A stretch of 64,000 nucleotides of DNA, taken from assembly GCA_026414975.1 (NCBI GenBank), contig JAOAHZ010000006.1, positions 156,446-220,445 of the forward strand, given 5' to 3'. This document shows positions 8,171 to 16,524 of this stretch, in pieces (the first letter of the stretch is position 1; each line of letters begins with the position of its first letter). Position numbers and translations under genes: made by a program. This DNA is from Bacteroidia bacterium (GTDB lineage Bacteria > Bacteroidota > Bacteroidia > SpSt-205). Below the pieces are notes generated by a model. That model did no database searches. It was not told the DNA's origin and worked only from the letters and a program-made list of their open reading frames with translations.

Positions 8171-10304
8171 ACCGCAGGTCTAATTTCTTTTTGCCATAGG
8201 TATCAAAAATCACCTCCACGACGCCCACCGCTCCATTGTCTTCTCGGCTGATGACCTCCCCAAAGCCGAAATGTGTATGCTGAACGCGCCGGCCAGGTAA
8301 GATTTCTGAGGGAGATGAGGCTTCCTCAGGTGAAAAGGCTAAAATTTTAGGGGGAGGTTTCATAGAAGGATGGGAATGCCCTATAAGAGCAGGACGCAGC
8401 TTTGCCTCTTTATGCGAAGGTTGAATCTCTTCTAAGAACCGGCTGGGTATGGCTGGGCGACGGTCGCCATATCGGGTGTCAAACTGAGGTTGAAGGATAT
8501 AGAGATGACGCGCTGCACGCGTGAGCGCCACGTAAAATATGCGTCGTTCCTCTTCCAAGGCTTCCTCGCCTTCTTCATGGGCGTACGAATGGGGAAAGAG
8601 CCCTTCAATCACGCCTACCAAGAAAACCGTATGGAACTCTAATCCTTTGACGCCGTGGACAGTAGAGAGCCACACGGCATTAGGAGGGCCCTCCTTAGGA
8701 TCGTCGGTGGCTGAGGACAGGGCCACTCGCTCTAAGAAATCCTTTAGCGTAGCTCCCTCCCCAACCTGTAAGATGAAGTCCTGAGCAGCAGCGACTAAGG
8801 CTTGGAGGTTTTCTTGGCGTTCCCGAGCGTGGTCATCTCCTTCATAGTACTGCCATAGTCCGCTTTCCTCTAAGGCAGCTTCCACCTGCTCAACTAAGGG
8901 CAGGTTTAGGAGCCTCTGCCGAAATCGCAGCATGCGTGTATAAAAGCTCTCTAAAGCACGCTTCGTAGCGCCTTTGACCTCCTCTATAGCGGTGGGGATA
9001 ACTTGCCAAATAGAGGTACGATGACTTTCGGCCAGAGCGGTCAGCTTTTCTAAGGTAGTGTCGCCGATGCCAGACCCCCCTACAGCAAACACGCGTCGCA
9101 GGGCCTGTTCGTCGTCGGGATTCAAGAGAAAGCGAAGGAAAGCTAAAAAGTGCTTCACCTCTTCTCGCTGATAGAAAGAGACGGTTCCTATCAGGCGATA
9201 GGGGATACGGGCAGCTCGCAGAGCTTCCTCAAAGGCCCGCGAGTAGGCATTAGTACGATAAAGAATGGCAAAGTCCCAATAGTGAAGGTGATAGCGAGCC
9301 AGCTCTTCCCGTATTTTATTCGTTACAAATAGCGCTTCTTCGTGAGCGTTTAGGCAACCCGTATGGATGACAGGCTCAGGTCCTGGAAGGTTTTTCGTAA
9401 AGAGCTCTTTTTGATACACTTCTCGGCTATGACGCAGGAGGGCATTAGCGAGGGTAAGGATTTGGGGTGTTGAGCGGTAATTCTGCTCTAAGCGTATGAT
9501 GGTAACAGGGGCGAAATCCTGTTCTAAGTAGCGGAAGTTTCGGACATCGGCGCCTCGGAAGCGGTAGATGCTTTGAGCATCATCCCCCACGGCAAATATG
9601 TTACGATGTTTCTCAGCTAAGCGGCGCAAGATTCGGTACTGGAGGGGGTTGGTGTCTTGATACTCATCGACAAGAATGTGTTGGATGCTTGTCTGATACC
9701 GCTCTAAGACGGCTGGTTCTCGCTGAAAGAGCCGTTCTGTCTCAAGGAGTAAGTCATCAAAATCCAAGGCTTGAGCTAATCGGAGGCGGCTCTCATACTT
9801 CTCATAGACCTGAAGAGCTATACGCTCAGTGTGAGACTGGGGATGGACTTGCCGCCAAGACAACCCTTCGTTTTTCCAGCGGCTAATGATACTGCGGATG
9901 GTGGGAGCGACTTTAGCGTCATGTCCCATCTCTCGGAGAATGTCCCGAATAACCGCCCGGCTATCTTCCTCGTCGTATATCGTAAAGTCTCCACTTACAG
10001 GGAAACCTGTGAGTTCCCGACGCAGCCACCGAGCAAATGTGCTATGGAAGGTTCCCAAACGCACTCCTAAGGCGCTTGTACCGATGAGGGCCTCCACTCG
10101 CTGACGCATAGTGTCGGCGGCCTTATTTGTAAAGGTGAGGGCTAATATTTGGGTAGGGGGAATGCCTTGAGTGAGAAGGTAGGCTACGCGATAAGTGAGT
10201 ACTCGGGTTTTTCCGCTGCCCGCTCCGGCTAAAACAATCACGGGCCCGTGGGGATGAGATACCGCTTTCCACTGCTGGGCATCCAAATCCCGTTGCCAGT
10301 TCAT
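8145..10304 (-). CDS. UvrD/PcrA-type DNA helicase
   Basis: Superfamily 1A 3'-5' DNA helicase for repair and fork clearance, 719 residues. Motifs appear in order: Q motif and Walker A (VIVLAGAGSGKTRVLTYRVAYLL), motif Ia (ALTFTNKAADTMRQRV), Walker B (ILVDEYQDTNPLQYRIL), motif III (VGDDAQSIYRFRGAD), motif IV (LEQNYRST), motif V (STVHGVKGLEFHTVFLVGVIEGLFP) and motif VI (EERRIFYVALTRAARHL). The C-terminus has the PcrA/UvrD Tudor-like segment with HTHFGFGEVISRED. It lies mid-operon, overlapping both neighbours, so its expression is tied to ctpA and murA. Confidence 0.95.
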   Translation of the reverse strand: MNWQRDLDAQQWKAVSHPHGPVIVLAGAGSGKTRVLTYRVAYLLTQGIPPTQILALTFTNKAADTMRQRVEALIGTSALGVRLGTFHSTFARWLRRELTGFPVSGDFTIYDEEDSRAVIRDILREMGHDAKVAPTIRSIISRWKNEGLSWRQVHPQSHTERIALQVYEKYESRLRLAQALDFDDLLLETERLFQREPAVLERYQTSIQHILVDEYQDTNPLQYRILRRLAEKHRNIFAVGDDAQSIYRFRGADVRNFRYLEQDFAPVTIIRLEQNYRSTPQILTLANALLRHSREVYQKELFTKNLPGPEPVIHTGCLNAHEEALFVTNKIREELARYHLHYWDFAILYRTNAYSRAFEEALRAARIPYRLIGTVSFYQREEVKHFLAFLRFLLNPDDEQALRRVFAVGGSGIGDTTLEKLTALAESHRTSIWQVIPTAIEEVKGATKRALESFYTRMLRFRQRLLNLPLVEQVEAALEESGLWQYYEGDDHARERQENLQALVAAAQDFILQVGEGATLKDFLERVALSSATDDPKEGPPNAVWLSTVHGVKGLEFHTVFLVGVIEGLFPHSYAHEEGEEALEEERRIFYVALTRAARHLYILQPQFDTRYGDRRPAIPSRFLEEIQPSHKEAKLRPALIGHSHPSMKPPPKILAFSPEEASSPSEILPGRRVQHTHFGFGEVISREDNGAVGVVEVIFDTYGKKKLDLRYAKLRVLT

Positions 10305-11965
10305 TCCGTCTTGAGAACTAAAGCTTTGTAGCGCTCTTTATCAATGTTGCCTGTGCGCTCCAGTTCTTCAGCGGCGGGTATGAGCCGCAGGGCGCGCTTG
10401 AGCTGAATATCGCGCTCCATTTCTATGCGGCTTCGGGCCTCCTCTCCAAATGTCAGTTTGCCTACGGAAAGGCGCAGAAACCACTCTGCATCGCGGCGTA
10501 CCGTATCGGAGGTATAGGAGCAGGTGAGCTTGCGTTCTTGGGCTTTATCCTCAAATAGTTTCCAGAGCTCAGCGTCTACCTTGAATCGTTGGGCGAAGTC
10601 TTCGGCAGAGGTGTATTTGGTTTTGAGTTCAGGGTGCTTCTGGACATACGCTTGAGCAGCAAGGAAATATACATTGCGATTTTGTGCAGCGACAGCACAG
10701 GGGGCAGGACGCCGGCTCGTGTCTATAGGGAAAAATATGTCTGGAATGATACCACCAGCTCCATAGACAATACGCCCTGAGGCTGTGCGGTACTGGAGGG
10801 ATTCGGGGATGCTGATTTTTTGCTCATCTATAAATTCCCCCCGTTTAGCCCGCTCCTCCAGCTCTTTTTCGTAGGCTTCGGCGGACATATTTTCAAAAGG
10901 CTTCTGAATGCAGCGTCCACTGGGTGTGAAGTACCGTGAGAAAGTGATGCGCACCGCCGAGCTGTCAGGAAGGTAGCGCTGGGTTTGGACGACCCCTTTT
11001 CCAAACGATCGTTGTCCTACCACCAGGCCTCGGTCCCAATCTTGTACAGCACCAGCTATTATCTCGCTGGCGGAGGCGCTCCCTGGACTTATCATGACAA
11101 TCAAAGGTCCCTTCTCGTAGGTACCGTAGTAGCTTGTGGCGATGTAGCTGGTATTGCTCTCTGGGACACGCCCCTGCGTATAAACCACCTTTTTGCCTTC
11201 CGAAAGAAACTCGTCAGCAATCCGTTGCGCCATATGAAGGTAACCCCCGGGATTATCCCGAAGGTCTAAAATGATCCCTTTCACGCCGCTTTGCTTGAGC
11301 GAGCGGAGAGCCTGACGCAGCTCATCATGACTCGTCTCCGAGAACCGCCTCAACTGAATGTATCCTACATCCCCAACCTTTCCAGCAAAGGAGATAGCGT
11401 GCATGGGAATCCGATCCCGCACAATCTCAAACTCTAAAGGTTCGGCTTCACCGGGGCGTAAAATCTTTACCCGAACTTTTGTACCCTTCTTGCCGCGCAA
11501 CAGGCGCATGACATCTAAGGTGGTGATACCCTTTCCAGCGACGACTCGACCGTCCACCTCCACGATACGATCTCCGGATTGGATGCCCAAGAGATCACTG
11601 GGGCCTCCGCGTATCGGAGCTACCACCAGTATCGTGTCATCCACGATCTGAAACTCCACGCCAATCCCCTCAAAGCCCCCAGACATTTGCGCTTCCTCTT
11701 GCTGCTGTATTTCTTTCGGAATGTAGAAGGAATGGGGGTCTAACTTAGCAAAAAAGCCGTCTATCGCCTTGCGTACTAGCTCCTCCTGAGTGACGGGACG
11801 GTAATAGTACTTCTCCACCAGTTCTATGATGAGCTGAAGTTTGCGTATATCATCTCCAGTTTCCTGTTGAGGCTCGCCGTCCCGCCAGCGGAAGCCTACC
11901 AAAAAAAAGAAGAGCCCTGCGGATAGAGCCAAGCCCGTCCACCCTAACCATCGCAGCTTCTGCAT
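10301..11965 (-). CDS. S41 C-terminal processing peptidase
   Basis: Periplasmic serine protease of the CtpA/Prc type that trims or degrades envelope proteins. The 554 residues contain an N-terminal signal anchor (about residues 8-25). A PDZ domain (about 90-170) includes FEGIGVEFQIVDDTILVVAPIRGGPSDLLGIQSGDRI. The S41 core has the catalytic serine in SPGSASASEIIAGAVQD and the lysine in GQRSFGKGVVQT. The C-terminal 150 residues form a charged helical extension typical of Bacteroidota members. It starts 9 nt after the thioesterase gene and overlaps uvrD by 4 bp. Confidence 0.92.
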   Translation of the reverse strand: MQKLRWLGWTGLALSAGLFFFLVGFRWRDGEPQQETGDDIRKLQLIIELVEKYYYRPVTQEELVRKAIDGFFAKLDPHSFYIPKEIQQQEEAQMSGGFEGIGVEFQIVDDTILVVAPIRGGPSDLLGIQSGDRIVEVDGRVVAGKGITTLDVMRLLRGKKGTKVRVKILRPGEAEPLEFEIVRDRIPMHAISFAGKVGDVGYIQLRRFSETSHDELRQALRSLKQSGVKGIILDLRDNPGGYLHMAQRIADEFLSEGKKVVYTQGRVPESNTSYIATSYYGTYEKGPLIVMISPGSASASEIIAGAVQDWDRGLVVGQRSFGKGVVQTQRYLPDSSAVRITFSRYFTPSGRCIQKPFENMSAEAYEKELEERAKRGEFIDEQKISIPESLQYRTASGRIVYGAGGIIPDIFFPIDTSRRPAPCAVAAQNRNVYFLAAQAYVQKHPELKTKYTSAEDFAQRFKVDAELWKLFEDKAQERKLTCSYTSDTVRRDAEWFLRLSVGKLTFGEEARSRIEMERDIQLKRALRLIPAAEELERTGNIDKERYKALVLKTE

Positions 11966-11974
11966 ATTACAAAA

Positions 11975-12337
11975 CTAACGCTTTTTGAGGACTTTTTGTG
12001 TCTGCTCGCCGTAGGCGACTCGGTTTGTTCCCCACCATACCTCATACGAGCAATGCACGGTATTGCCCCGAACCCAGAGGAGGGTTGCAATAATATCTAC
12101 CTCGCTGCCTACAGGTACAGTTCCTACGTGATGAACTGAAAGGTAAGTGCCAATACCCTCTTCGTCGGGTTCCTTCATCTCTAAAACGAAAAGCCGGCAC
12201 GCCCATTCAGCATCTTGGGCTAAGGCAAAAGTAGAATAATAGGGATGGACTGTTTCGCCGTGGAATTGGGCGATTTTATCATCGGTTACCTGAGTGCGAT
12301 AGCGTCTTTGTTCGCCAGGCGAAAAGGGGATGCGCAT
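11975..12337 (-). CDS. Hot-dog fold thioesterase, FlK-like
   Basis: 120-residue single hot-dog domain resembling the fluoroacetyl-CoA thioesterase/YbgC-like group. Recognisable segments are VHPYYSTFALAQDAEWACRLF and DEEGIGTYLSVHHVGTVPVGSEVDI, which matches the family pattern in which a conserved Thr/Ser-Glu/His set hydrolyses acyl-CoA. The substrate is not predictable. Its start codon overlaps the stop of the SCP2 gene (TAATG), indicating coupling. Pairing with an SCP2 lipid-binding protein suggests an acyl or lipid housekeeping role. Confidence 0.7.
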   Translation of the reverse strand: MRIPFSPGEQRRYRTQVTDDKIAQFHGETVHPYYSTFALAQDAEWACRLFVLEMKEPDEEGIGTYLSVHHVGTVPVGSEVDIIATLLWVRGNTVHCSYEVWWGTNRVAYGEQTQKVLKKR

Positions 12338-12633
12338 TATAGCACTCGGCTAATCGCCAGAGCTACCGACATGCTGCCTTCTATCTTAATTTTGCCAAAC
12401 ATGAAAGCTGTAGCTGCACTGCTGCGTCCCGAGATGATATCATCAAATGTTTCACTGCTTACCCGAACGGTACAGTCAGCAGGCTTGTCGTCATAAGAAA
12501 TGACGGCGGGCTGCTGCGTCGCATCTACATAAACAATCTTATCTCCATCTACCACAAACTTCACGGTAGCGTTGAGGTCTGAGGCGCGGGCGATTCGCTC
12601 ACTTATCGCTTGATGCACTTGCTCTAAGGTCAT
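12337..12633 (-). CDS. SCP2 sterol-carrier-like domain protein
   Basis: 98-residue protein made almost wholly of an SCP2 lipid-binding domain: ATVKFVVDGDKIVYVDATQQPAVISYDDKPADCTVRVSSETFDDIISGRSSAATAFMFGKIKIEGSMSVALAI. The core pattern (aDct...s..d...i..G...p..a...Gkikv.Gd...a) is clear. The ORF track extends to 12690, but the ATG at 12633 is preferred: it lies exactly 4 nt after a TACCTTTG box and avoids overlapping the divergent gene at 12670. It is the first gene of the six-gene operon ending in murA. Confidence 0.82.
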   Translation of the reverse strand: MTLEQVHQAISERIARASDLNATVKFVVDGDKIVYVDATQQPAVISYDDKPADCTVRVSSETFDDIISGRSSAATAFMFGKIKIEGSMSVALAISRVL

Positions 12634-12637
12634 GCCC

Positions 12638-12645
12638 CAAAGGTA
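12638..12645 (-). promoter_or_regulatory. -7 box of SCP2-murA operon
   Basis: TACCTTTG on the minus strand, followed by GGGC and the ATG at 12633. A leaderless transcript carrying six genes is predicted. Confidence 0.65.
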
Positions 12646-12657
12646 AGGAGATTCGGC

Positions 12658-12665
12658 TACCTTTG
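12658..12665 (+). promoter_or_regulatory. -7 box of khtTU-like operon
   Basis: TACCTTTG, then aagg, then ATG at 12670. It is back to back with the minus-strand box at 12638-12645, with 12 bp between the two boxes. Confidence 0.65.
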
Positions 12666-12669
12666 AAGG

Positions 12670-13152
12670 ATGGAACTGCGGGAGGCTCACCTGCCCGGGG
12701 TAGGACGCAAATATACGCTCACCCTCAAGCAGGGGGGAAAGATCGTTCTCATCCTACACAATACAGGGCAGCGCGAACTTTTCTGGATAGAGCCCAAAGA
12801 AGATGACCCAACTTTATGCATTAAGCTCACCGAAGAAGAAGCCCGAGAGATGGCTTTTATTTTGGGGGGCGTACGCTATCAGCCTCTTCCTGCCGATAAA
12901 GTCAACTTTCTCCTTCAGGAAGTCCTCATGGAGTGGCTTCCCGTAGAGCCGGGCTGTGCGATGGCGGGACGCACTTTGGCTGAGTTAGAGCTGCGTCGTC
13001 GTACGGGCGTCTCTATCATCGCCATCCTGCGACAAGGCCGAACTATACCCAGCCCTGACCCATACAACGAACGAATCATAGCCGGAGACACCCTGGTAGC
13101 TGTAGGGACCCGTAGCCAGATAGAGCAAGTTCTACCCTTATGTAAAAAGTAG
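12670..13152 (+). CDS. KhtT-like K+/H+ antiporter regulatory subunit (RCK_C domain)
   Basis: 160-residue soluble protein. The N-terminal half resembles KhtT (LPGVGRKYTLTLKQGGKIVLILHNTGQRELFW). The C-terminal half is a TrkA-C/RCK_C domain (AMAGRTLAELELRRRTGVSIIAILRQGRTIPSPDPYNERIIAGDTLVAVGTRSQIEQV), which binds a small ligand such as a cyclic dinucleotide or cation. The stop codon is directly followed by the ATG of a CPA2 antiporter, so it should be the gating subunit of that transporter. The start is set by a TACCTTTG box 4 nt upstream. Confidence 0.88.
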   Translation: MELREAHLPGVGRKYTLTLKQGGKIVLILHNTGQRELFWIEPKEDDPTLCIKLTEEEAREMAFILGGVRYQPLPADKVNFLLQEVLMEWLPVEPGCAMAGRTLAELELRRRTGVSIIAILRQGRTIPSPDPYNERIIAGDTLVAVGTRSQIEQVLPLCKK

Positions 13153-14328
13153 ATGGAAACGATACCTATCCACGAGCTGGGCGCGATTGGACTGCTTTTC
13201 ATTGTATTCTTTTGGCTGGCTTGGGGTCTGCAGCGATGGAAGGTTCCTGCGCTCTTAGGCTTTATGCTTGCTGGCTTTCTAATGCAGAGCTATACGCCTC
13301 GACTCATAGAGCCGGCTCTACCCCTTATTGGCGAGGTAGCTGTGTGGCTTCTCTTTTTTTTCGTGGGGTTAGAGTATTCACCTGAGCATTTAGCGCGCCT
13401 GAGCCGGAATATCGCTCGGCCAGGCCTGATAGACTTTGGGGTCAGCTTTGGTGTCGTTACGGCTATAGCGCTTTTTTTCTCCCCTCCTATTGAGGCGCTT
13501 CTATTGGGCAGTGCGCTGTATCCAAGCAGCACGGTGGTAGTGGCCCGGCTTCTTTTGGATTATGGCCGACTGGCCAGCCCTGAAGCGGAGCTGCTTCTGG
13601 GGCTCTTGATATTTGAGGACCTGGTCGGGGTGGCTCTATTAGGCTTTCTCACCCCTCTGACCCAAGGTAACGACCTGAGCCTCCTGCTCTTAGTTCAAAT
13701 CTTGGGGGCTCTGGCAGGGGTAATAGGGACTTTTTGGTTTTTGTATCGGTGGCTTCTGCCTTGGCTTTGGCCTCGACTTCCCGCCTTAGGGGATGAGCCT
13801 CTGAGTGTATTCCTCATGCTTGGACTGACCTTAGCAGTAGGAGCGGGCGGGCATGAACTGGGATTGTCTGGGGCCCTGACCACCTTTCTCTTGGGGGTGC
13901 TCCTACCAGAAGGTAGCGCCCTTTACCACGCTGCAGAAAAATCGCTCGCCCCGCTTCGTGAACTCAGCGTGGGACTATTCTTTTTCGCCCTCTGCTATTT
14001 TGTAGAAGTTAAGAGTCTGCCTTTGGCTGGAGGAGTAGGATGGCTCCTTTTAGCCTTGGGTCTCAAAGGCGCCTCTACCTTCTGGGCGGCCCGCTTATGG
14101 GGCCTCCAGCCGAAGACCGCCCTTCGCGCTGCTCTTAGCTTTCTCCCCAAGGGAGAATTTTCTCTGCTATTTGGTAAGCTCATGACTTACTGGAACTCTC
14201 TGGTCGTCCTGCTCGTCTTAGGTACTTCGATCTTAGGCACTTTAGCTTTTGCGACCTCAGAACGCATCGTCGGATTTTTCTTCCCGAGACGCCCCTTCAA
14301 ACAGGCTAGGGTCTTTCAGTCCCCTTAG
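13153..14328 (+). CDS. CPA2-family cation:proton antiporter, KhtU-like
   Basis: 391-residue integral membrane protein with about 12 hydrophobic segments and the monovalent cation:proton antiporter-2 pattern: LLGFMLAGFLMQ, LLFFFVGLEYSPEHLARL, LLGSALYPSSTVVVARLL and LLIFEDLVGVALL. It exchanges K+ (or Na+) for H+ across the cytoplasmic membrane, contributing to pH and osmotic balance. It abuts the KhtT-like subunit without a gap. There is no C-terminal TrkA-N domain, consistent with the regulatory domain being supplied in trans by the neighbour. Confidence 0.9.
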   Translation: METIPIHELGAIGLLFIVFFWLAWGLQRWKVPALLGFMLAGFLMQSYTPRLIEPALPLIGEVAVWLLFFFVGLEYSPEHLARLSRNIARPGLIDFGVSFGVVTAIALFFSPPIEALLLGSALYPSSTVVVARLLLDYGRLASPEAELLLGLLIFEDLVGVALLGFLTPLTQGNDLSLLLLVQILGALAGVIGTFWFLYRWLLPWLWPRLPALGDEPLSVFLMLGLTLAVGAGGHELGLSGALTTFLLGVLLPEGSALYHAAEKSLAPLRELSVGLFFFALCYFVEVKSLPLAGGVGWLLLALGLKGASTFWAARLWGLQPKTALRAALSFLPKGEFSLLFGKLMTYWNSLVVLLVLGTSILGTLAFATSERIVGFFFPRRPFKQARVFQSP

Positions 14329-14405
14329 AAACTCCCCGGATCTTTGGGAAGGATGGTCAAACATAGGAAAGGGTGCTGAAACCAATGAGTCTTCTTTCGG
14401 TTGAG

Positions 14406-15608
14406 CTATGAGTCGGGTGAGCCTTTGCTGTGGGTGTTTCCTCTCATTTGGTATGCATACCAGCCGGCTATGACGCCTGCTGTACCTCCCGCTGCCCCTA
14501 GTCCAGCCAAGTAAATCCATAAGTTGCTCCCTGCGGTGCTATATAGTAATACAGCCACCCCGAGCGCCCCCAGATATGCCCCACTGAAATAGGCAATATA
14601 GCCTTTGGATGAAAGGATATTGGGAAGGGCTAAGGCCTCGGTGCTCCACAGGTATCCATTCAGTATGGCCACCCAATAGTAAGGACGCGCAGCTAAGTAT
14701 GCTCGCCCTGGAAAGGTCTCCCAAAACATCCCTGCTGCAGCTAATAGAAGGGCCCCCGATAAGCCCAAGCCATGAAGGAGCGGCCATAGACTCCGATAGA
14801 TTTGCCAAGGGGAGGCCCTGCGCTGCGTCCAAATAGGATAGAAATACAGGATGATTTGAGCGAGTACGCTACGCAAGCTAAGGGGAAGGAGAGTAGCCCA
14901 GCGCCAGTGAGCAATAAGTATTTCTGAGCCCCCTCTCCAGCCTAAAAACCACACGGGTAAAACAAACACGCCTTCCATAGCTACATTGCCCCAAAGGGCT
15001 ATCCAGCCGAATCGTCCAAAACCAGGGAAGGCCTTAGAGGGAGCTTGCCAAGCGCGCCAGAGAAGCCCCCCAACAGGAGCAATCCCCCACAAAGGTTGAA
15101 GGGCCCGCGATAGAGCTGCGCCTCTAAGTCCGTACAATCCACCTAAAGTTCCCGTCAGAAGTAACCCCAATAAACTACTGGAGAGCTGCCAAAGGAGGAT
15201 CGTCTTGTCGTCTAAGCGTCCTCGCAAGTGAGATCGGATTGTTTCTCCTATCAAGGTGGCACCTAAGGCAGGAAGGTAGGCCCATGTTACCCATCGGACT
15301 TCCTCGGGTACGGTCCAGCCCAGAGAGAAAAGAACGATTAGCCCCCCTCCCATCCAGGGGAGGAGCTTCTGAATGGCTCGGCGCAGAACGGAGTGAGCTT
15401 GGTGGGGGTGAAGGGCACTATATCGCAGCGTAGCAGCGGGGATGCCCCCATGAGTGAAGCTAAGAACGCCTACATAAAAAGAGGTAGCCCAACTCCATCG
15501 CCCAAAGTCTTCTACGGATAGTAAGGCGGTCAAGAGAAAGGTCTCAGCGAAAGGATAGATGCGCTGGAGTAGATTGCCAGAGAGGTAAAAGAAGGCCTGA
15601 AGCCGCAC
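14406..15608 (-). CDS. Polysaccharide flippase-like membrane protein
   Basis: 400-residue protein with about 12 predicted transmembrane helices. The N-terminal pattern (RIYPFAETFLLTALLSVEDFGRWSWATSFYVGVLSFTHGGIPAATLRYSA) is typical of the Wzx/MATE-like oligosaccharide flippase superfamily, in which the first helices carry a phrase of the type ...LSPEDFGRYS. It is somewhat shorter than most Wzx proteins. It probably moves a lipid-linked glycan across the inner membrane, but the substrate is unknown and no glycosyltransferase cluster surrounds it. The GTG start follows a GACCTTTG box by 4 nt. Confidence 0.72.
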   Translation of the reverse strand: MRLQAFFYLSGNLLQRIYPFAETFLLTALLSVEDFGRWSWATSFYVGVLSFTHGGIPAATLRYSALHPHQAHSVLRRAIQKLLPWMGGGLIVLFSLGWTVPEEVRWVTWAYLPALGATLIGETIRSHLRGRLDDKTILLWQLSSSLLGLLLTGTLGGLYGLRGAALSRALQPLWGIAPVGGLLWRAWQAPSKAFPGFGRFGWIALWGNVAMEGVFVLPVWFLGWRGGSEILIAHWRWATLLPLSLRSVLAQIILYFYPIWTQRRASPWQIYRSLWPLLHGLGLSGALLLAAAGMFWETFPGRAYLAARPYYWVAILNGYLWSTEALALPNILSSKGYIAYFSGAYLGALGVAVLLYSTAGSNLWIYLAGLGAAGGTAGVIAGWYAYQMRGNTHSKGSPDS

Positions 15609-15612
15609 CCCT

Positions 15613-15620
15613 CAAAGGTC
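15613..15620 (-). promoter_or_regulatory. -7 box of flippase gene
   Basis: GACCTTTG on the minus strand, then 4 nt, then GTG at 15608. One mismatch to TAnnTTTG. Confidence 0.5.
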
Positions 15621-15627
15621 GCGTAAA

Positions 15628-15635
15628 TACCTTTG
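15628..15635 (+). promoter_or_regulatory. -7 box of methyltransferase gene
   Basis: TACCTTTG, then taga, then GTG at 15640. Only 7 bp separate it from the opposing minus-strand box, so the whole divergent promoter region is 31 bp. Confidence 0.65.
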
Positions 15636-15639
15636 TAGA

Positions 15640-16491
15640 GTGGAGTATCTGATTATATCGCCGAGGTGGCGCAGCTATCAGCTTATTGACTTTGGGGAAG
15701 GGTGGCGATGGGAGCGCTGGGGGGAAATTAGTGTAGCCCGCCCCGATGGATGGGCCGTAGGTCGCCCCCAACAGAGGCGGGAGTCATGGAAGGTCCAGCA
15801 TGTCTATCATCCCCTGACGCCTTATCAGGGACGATGGGAGCCCTCCTTGCCAGAGAAGTGGATCCTCCCCTATCATGGGGAAGGATGGTACATGGAGCTA
15901 TGGTGCCGAAGTGGTAAGTTCAAGCATCTGGGTCTTTTCCCAGAGCAGGCCGCTCATTGGGAATGGCTTTACAACTGGCTTCATCAACGACCGGGGTCGC
16001 GCCTACTCAATCTTTTTGCGTACACGGGTGGAGCTTCTATTGCTGCTGCCCAAGCGGGTGCCTTCGTCACTCACGTAGATGCCAGTCGGAGCGCCATCAC
16101 CTGGGCAGCTGAAAATGCGGCCTTGAATAAGCTGTCTAACATTCGTTGGCTCCTTGAGGATGCGCGTAAGGTCGTTCAACGCGCTCAGCGGCGAGGAGAG
16201 AAGTATGAGGCTATTCTCTTGGACCCACCCGCATATGGCATCGGAACTGGCGGAAAACGCTGGGAACTTCAGCGCGACCTTATACCACTTTTGGAAGGAG
16301 TTCTGTCGCTCCTTCCGGAAGAAAGCGGCCTTTTTCTCCTCAACCTCTATCGAGGTGATTTTTCGCCTTACACCCTCCTAAGGACCCTCAGAGAGATACG
16401 GCCTCTGCCCTTAGAAGTAGGCGAGCTCACGCTCAAAACCTCTACAGGAAGACGGTTGAGTACAGGTATATTCCTACGGGCTGCATGGTAA
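15640..16491 (+). CDS. SAM-dependent methyltransferase, RlmI/RlmK-like
   Basis: 283-residue class I methyltransferase. SAM-binding motif I is LLNLFAYTGGASIAAAQAGAFVTHVDASRSAITWAAENAALNKL. Catalytic motif IV is ILLDPPAYGIG, of the D-P-P-A type seen in large-subunit rRNA cytosine methyltransferases. The upstream FKHLGLFPEQAAHW segment is also typical. The PUA-like N-terminal domain of full-length RlmI seems absent or highly divergent, so the exact RNA target is uncertain. The GTG start is supported by the adjoining TACCTTTG box. Confidence 0.85.
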   Translation: MEYLIISPRWRSYQLIDFGEGWRWERWGEISVARPDGWAVGRPQQRRESWKVQHVYHPLTPYQGRWEPSLPEKWILPYHGEGWYMELWCRSGKFKHLGLFPEQAAHWEWLYNWLHQRPGSRLLNLFAYTGGASIAAAQAGAFVTHVDASRSAITWAAENAALNKLSNIRWLLEDARKVVQRAQRRGEKYEAILLDPPAYGIGTGGKRWELQRDLIPLLEGVLSLLPEESGLFLLNLYRGDFSPYTLLRTLREIRPLPLEVGELTLKTSTGRRLSTGIFLRAAW

Positions 16492-16524
16492 ATCCCCCCC
16501 TCACCCCTGCAGGCTACCCTTACT

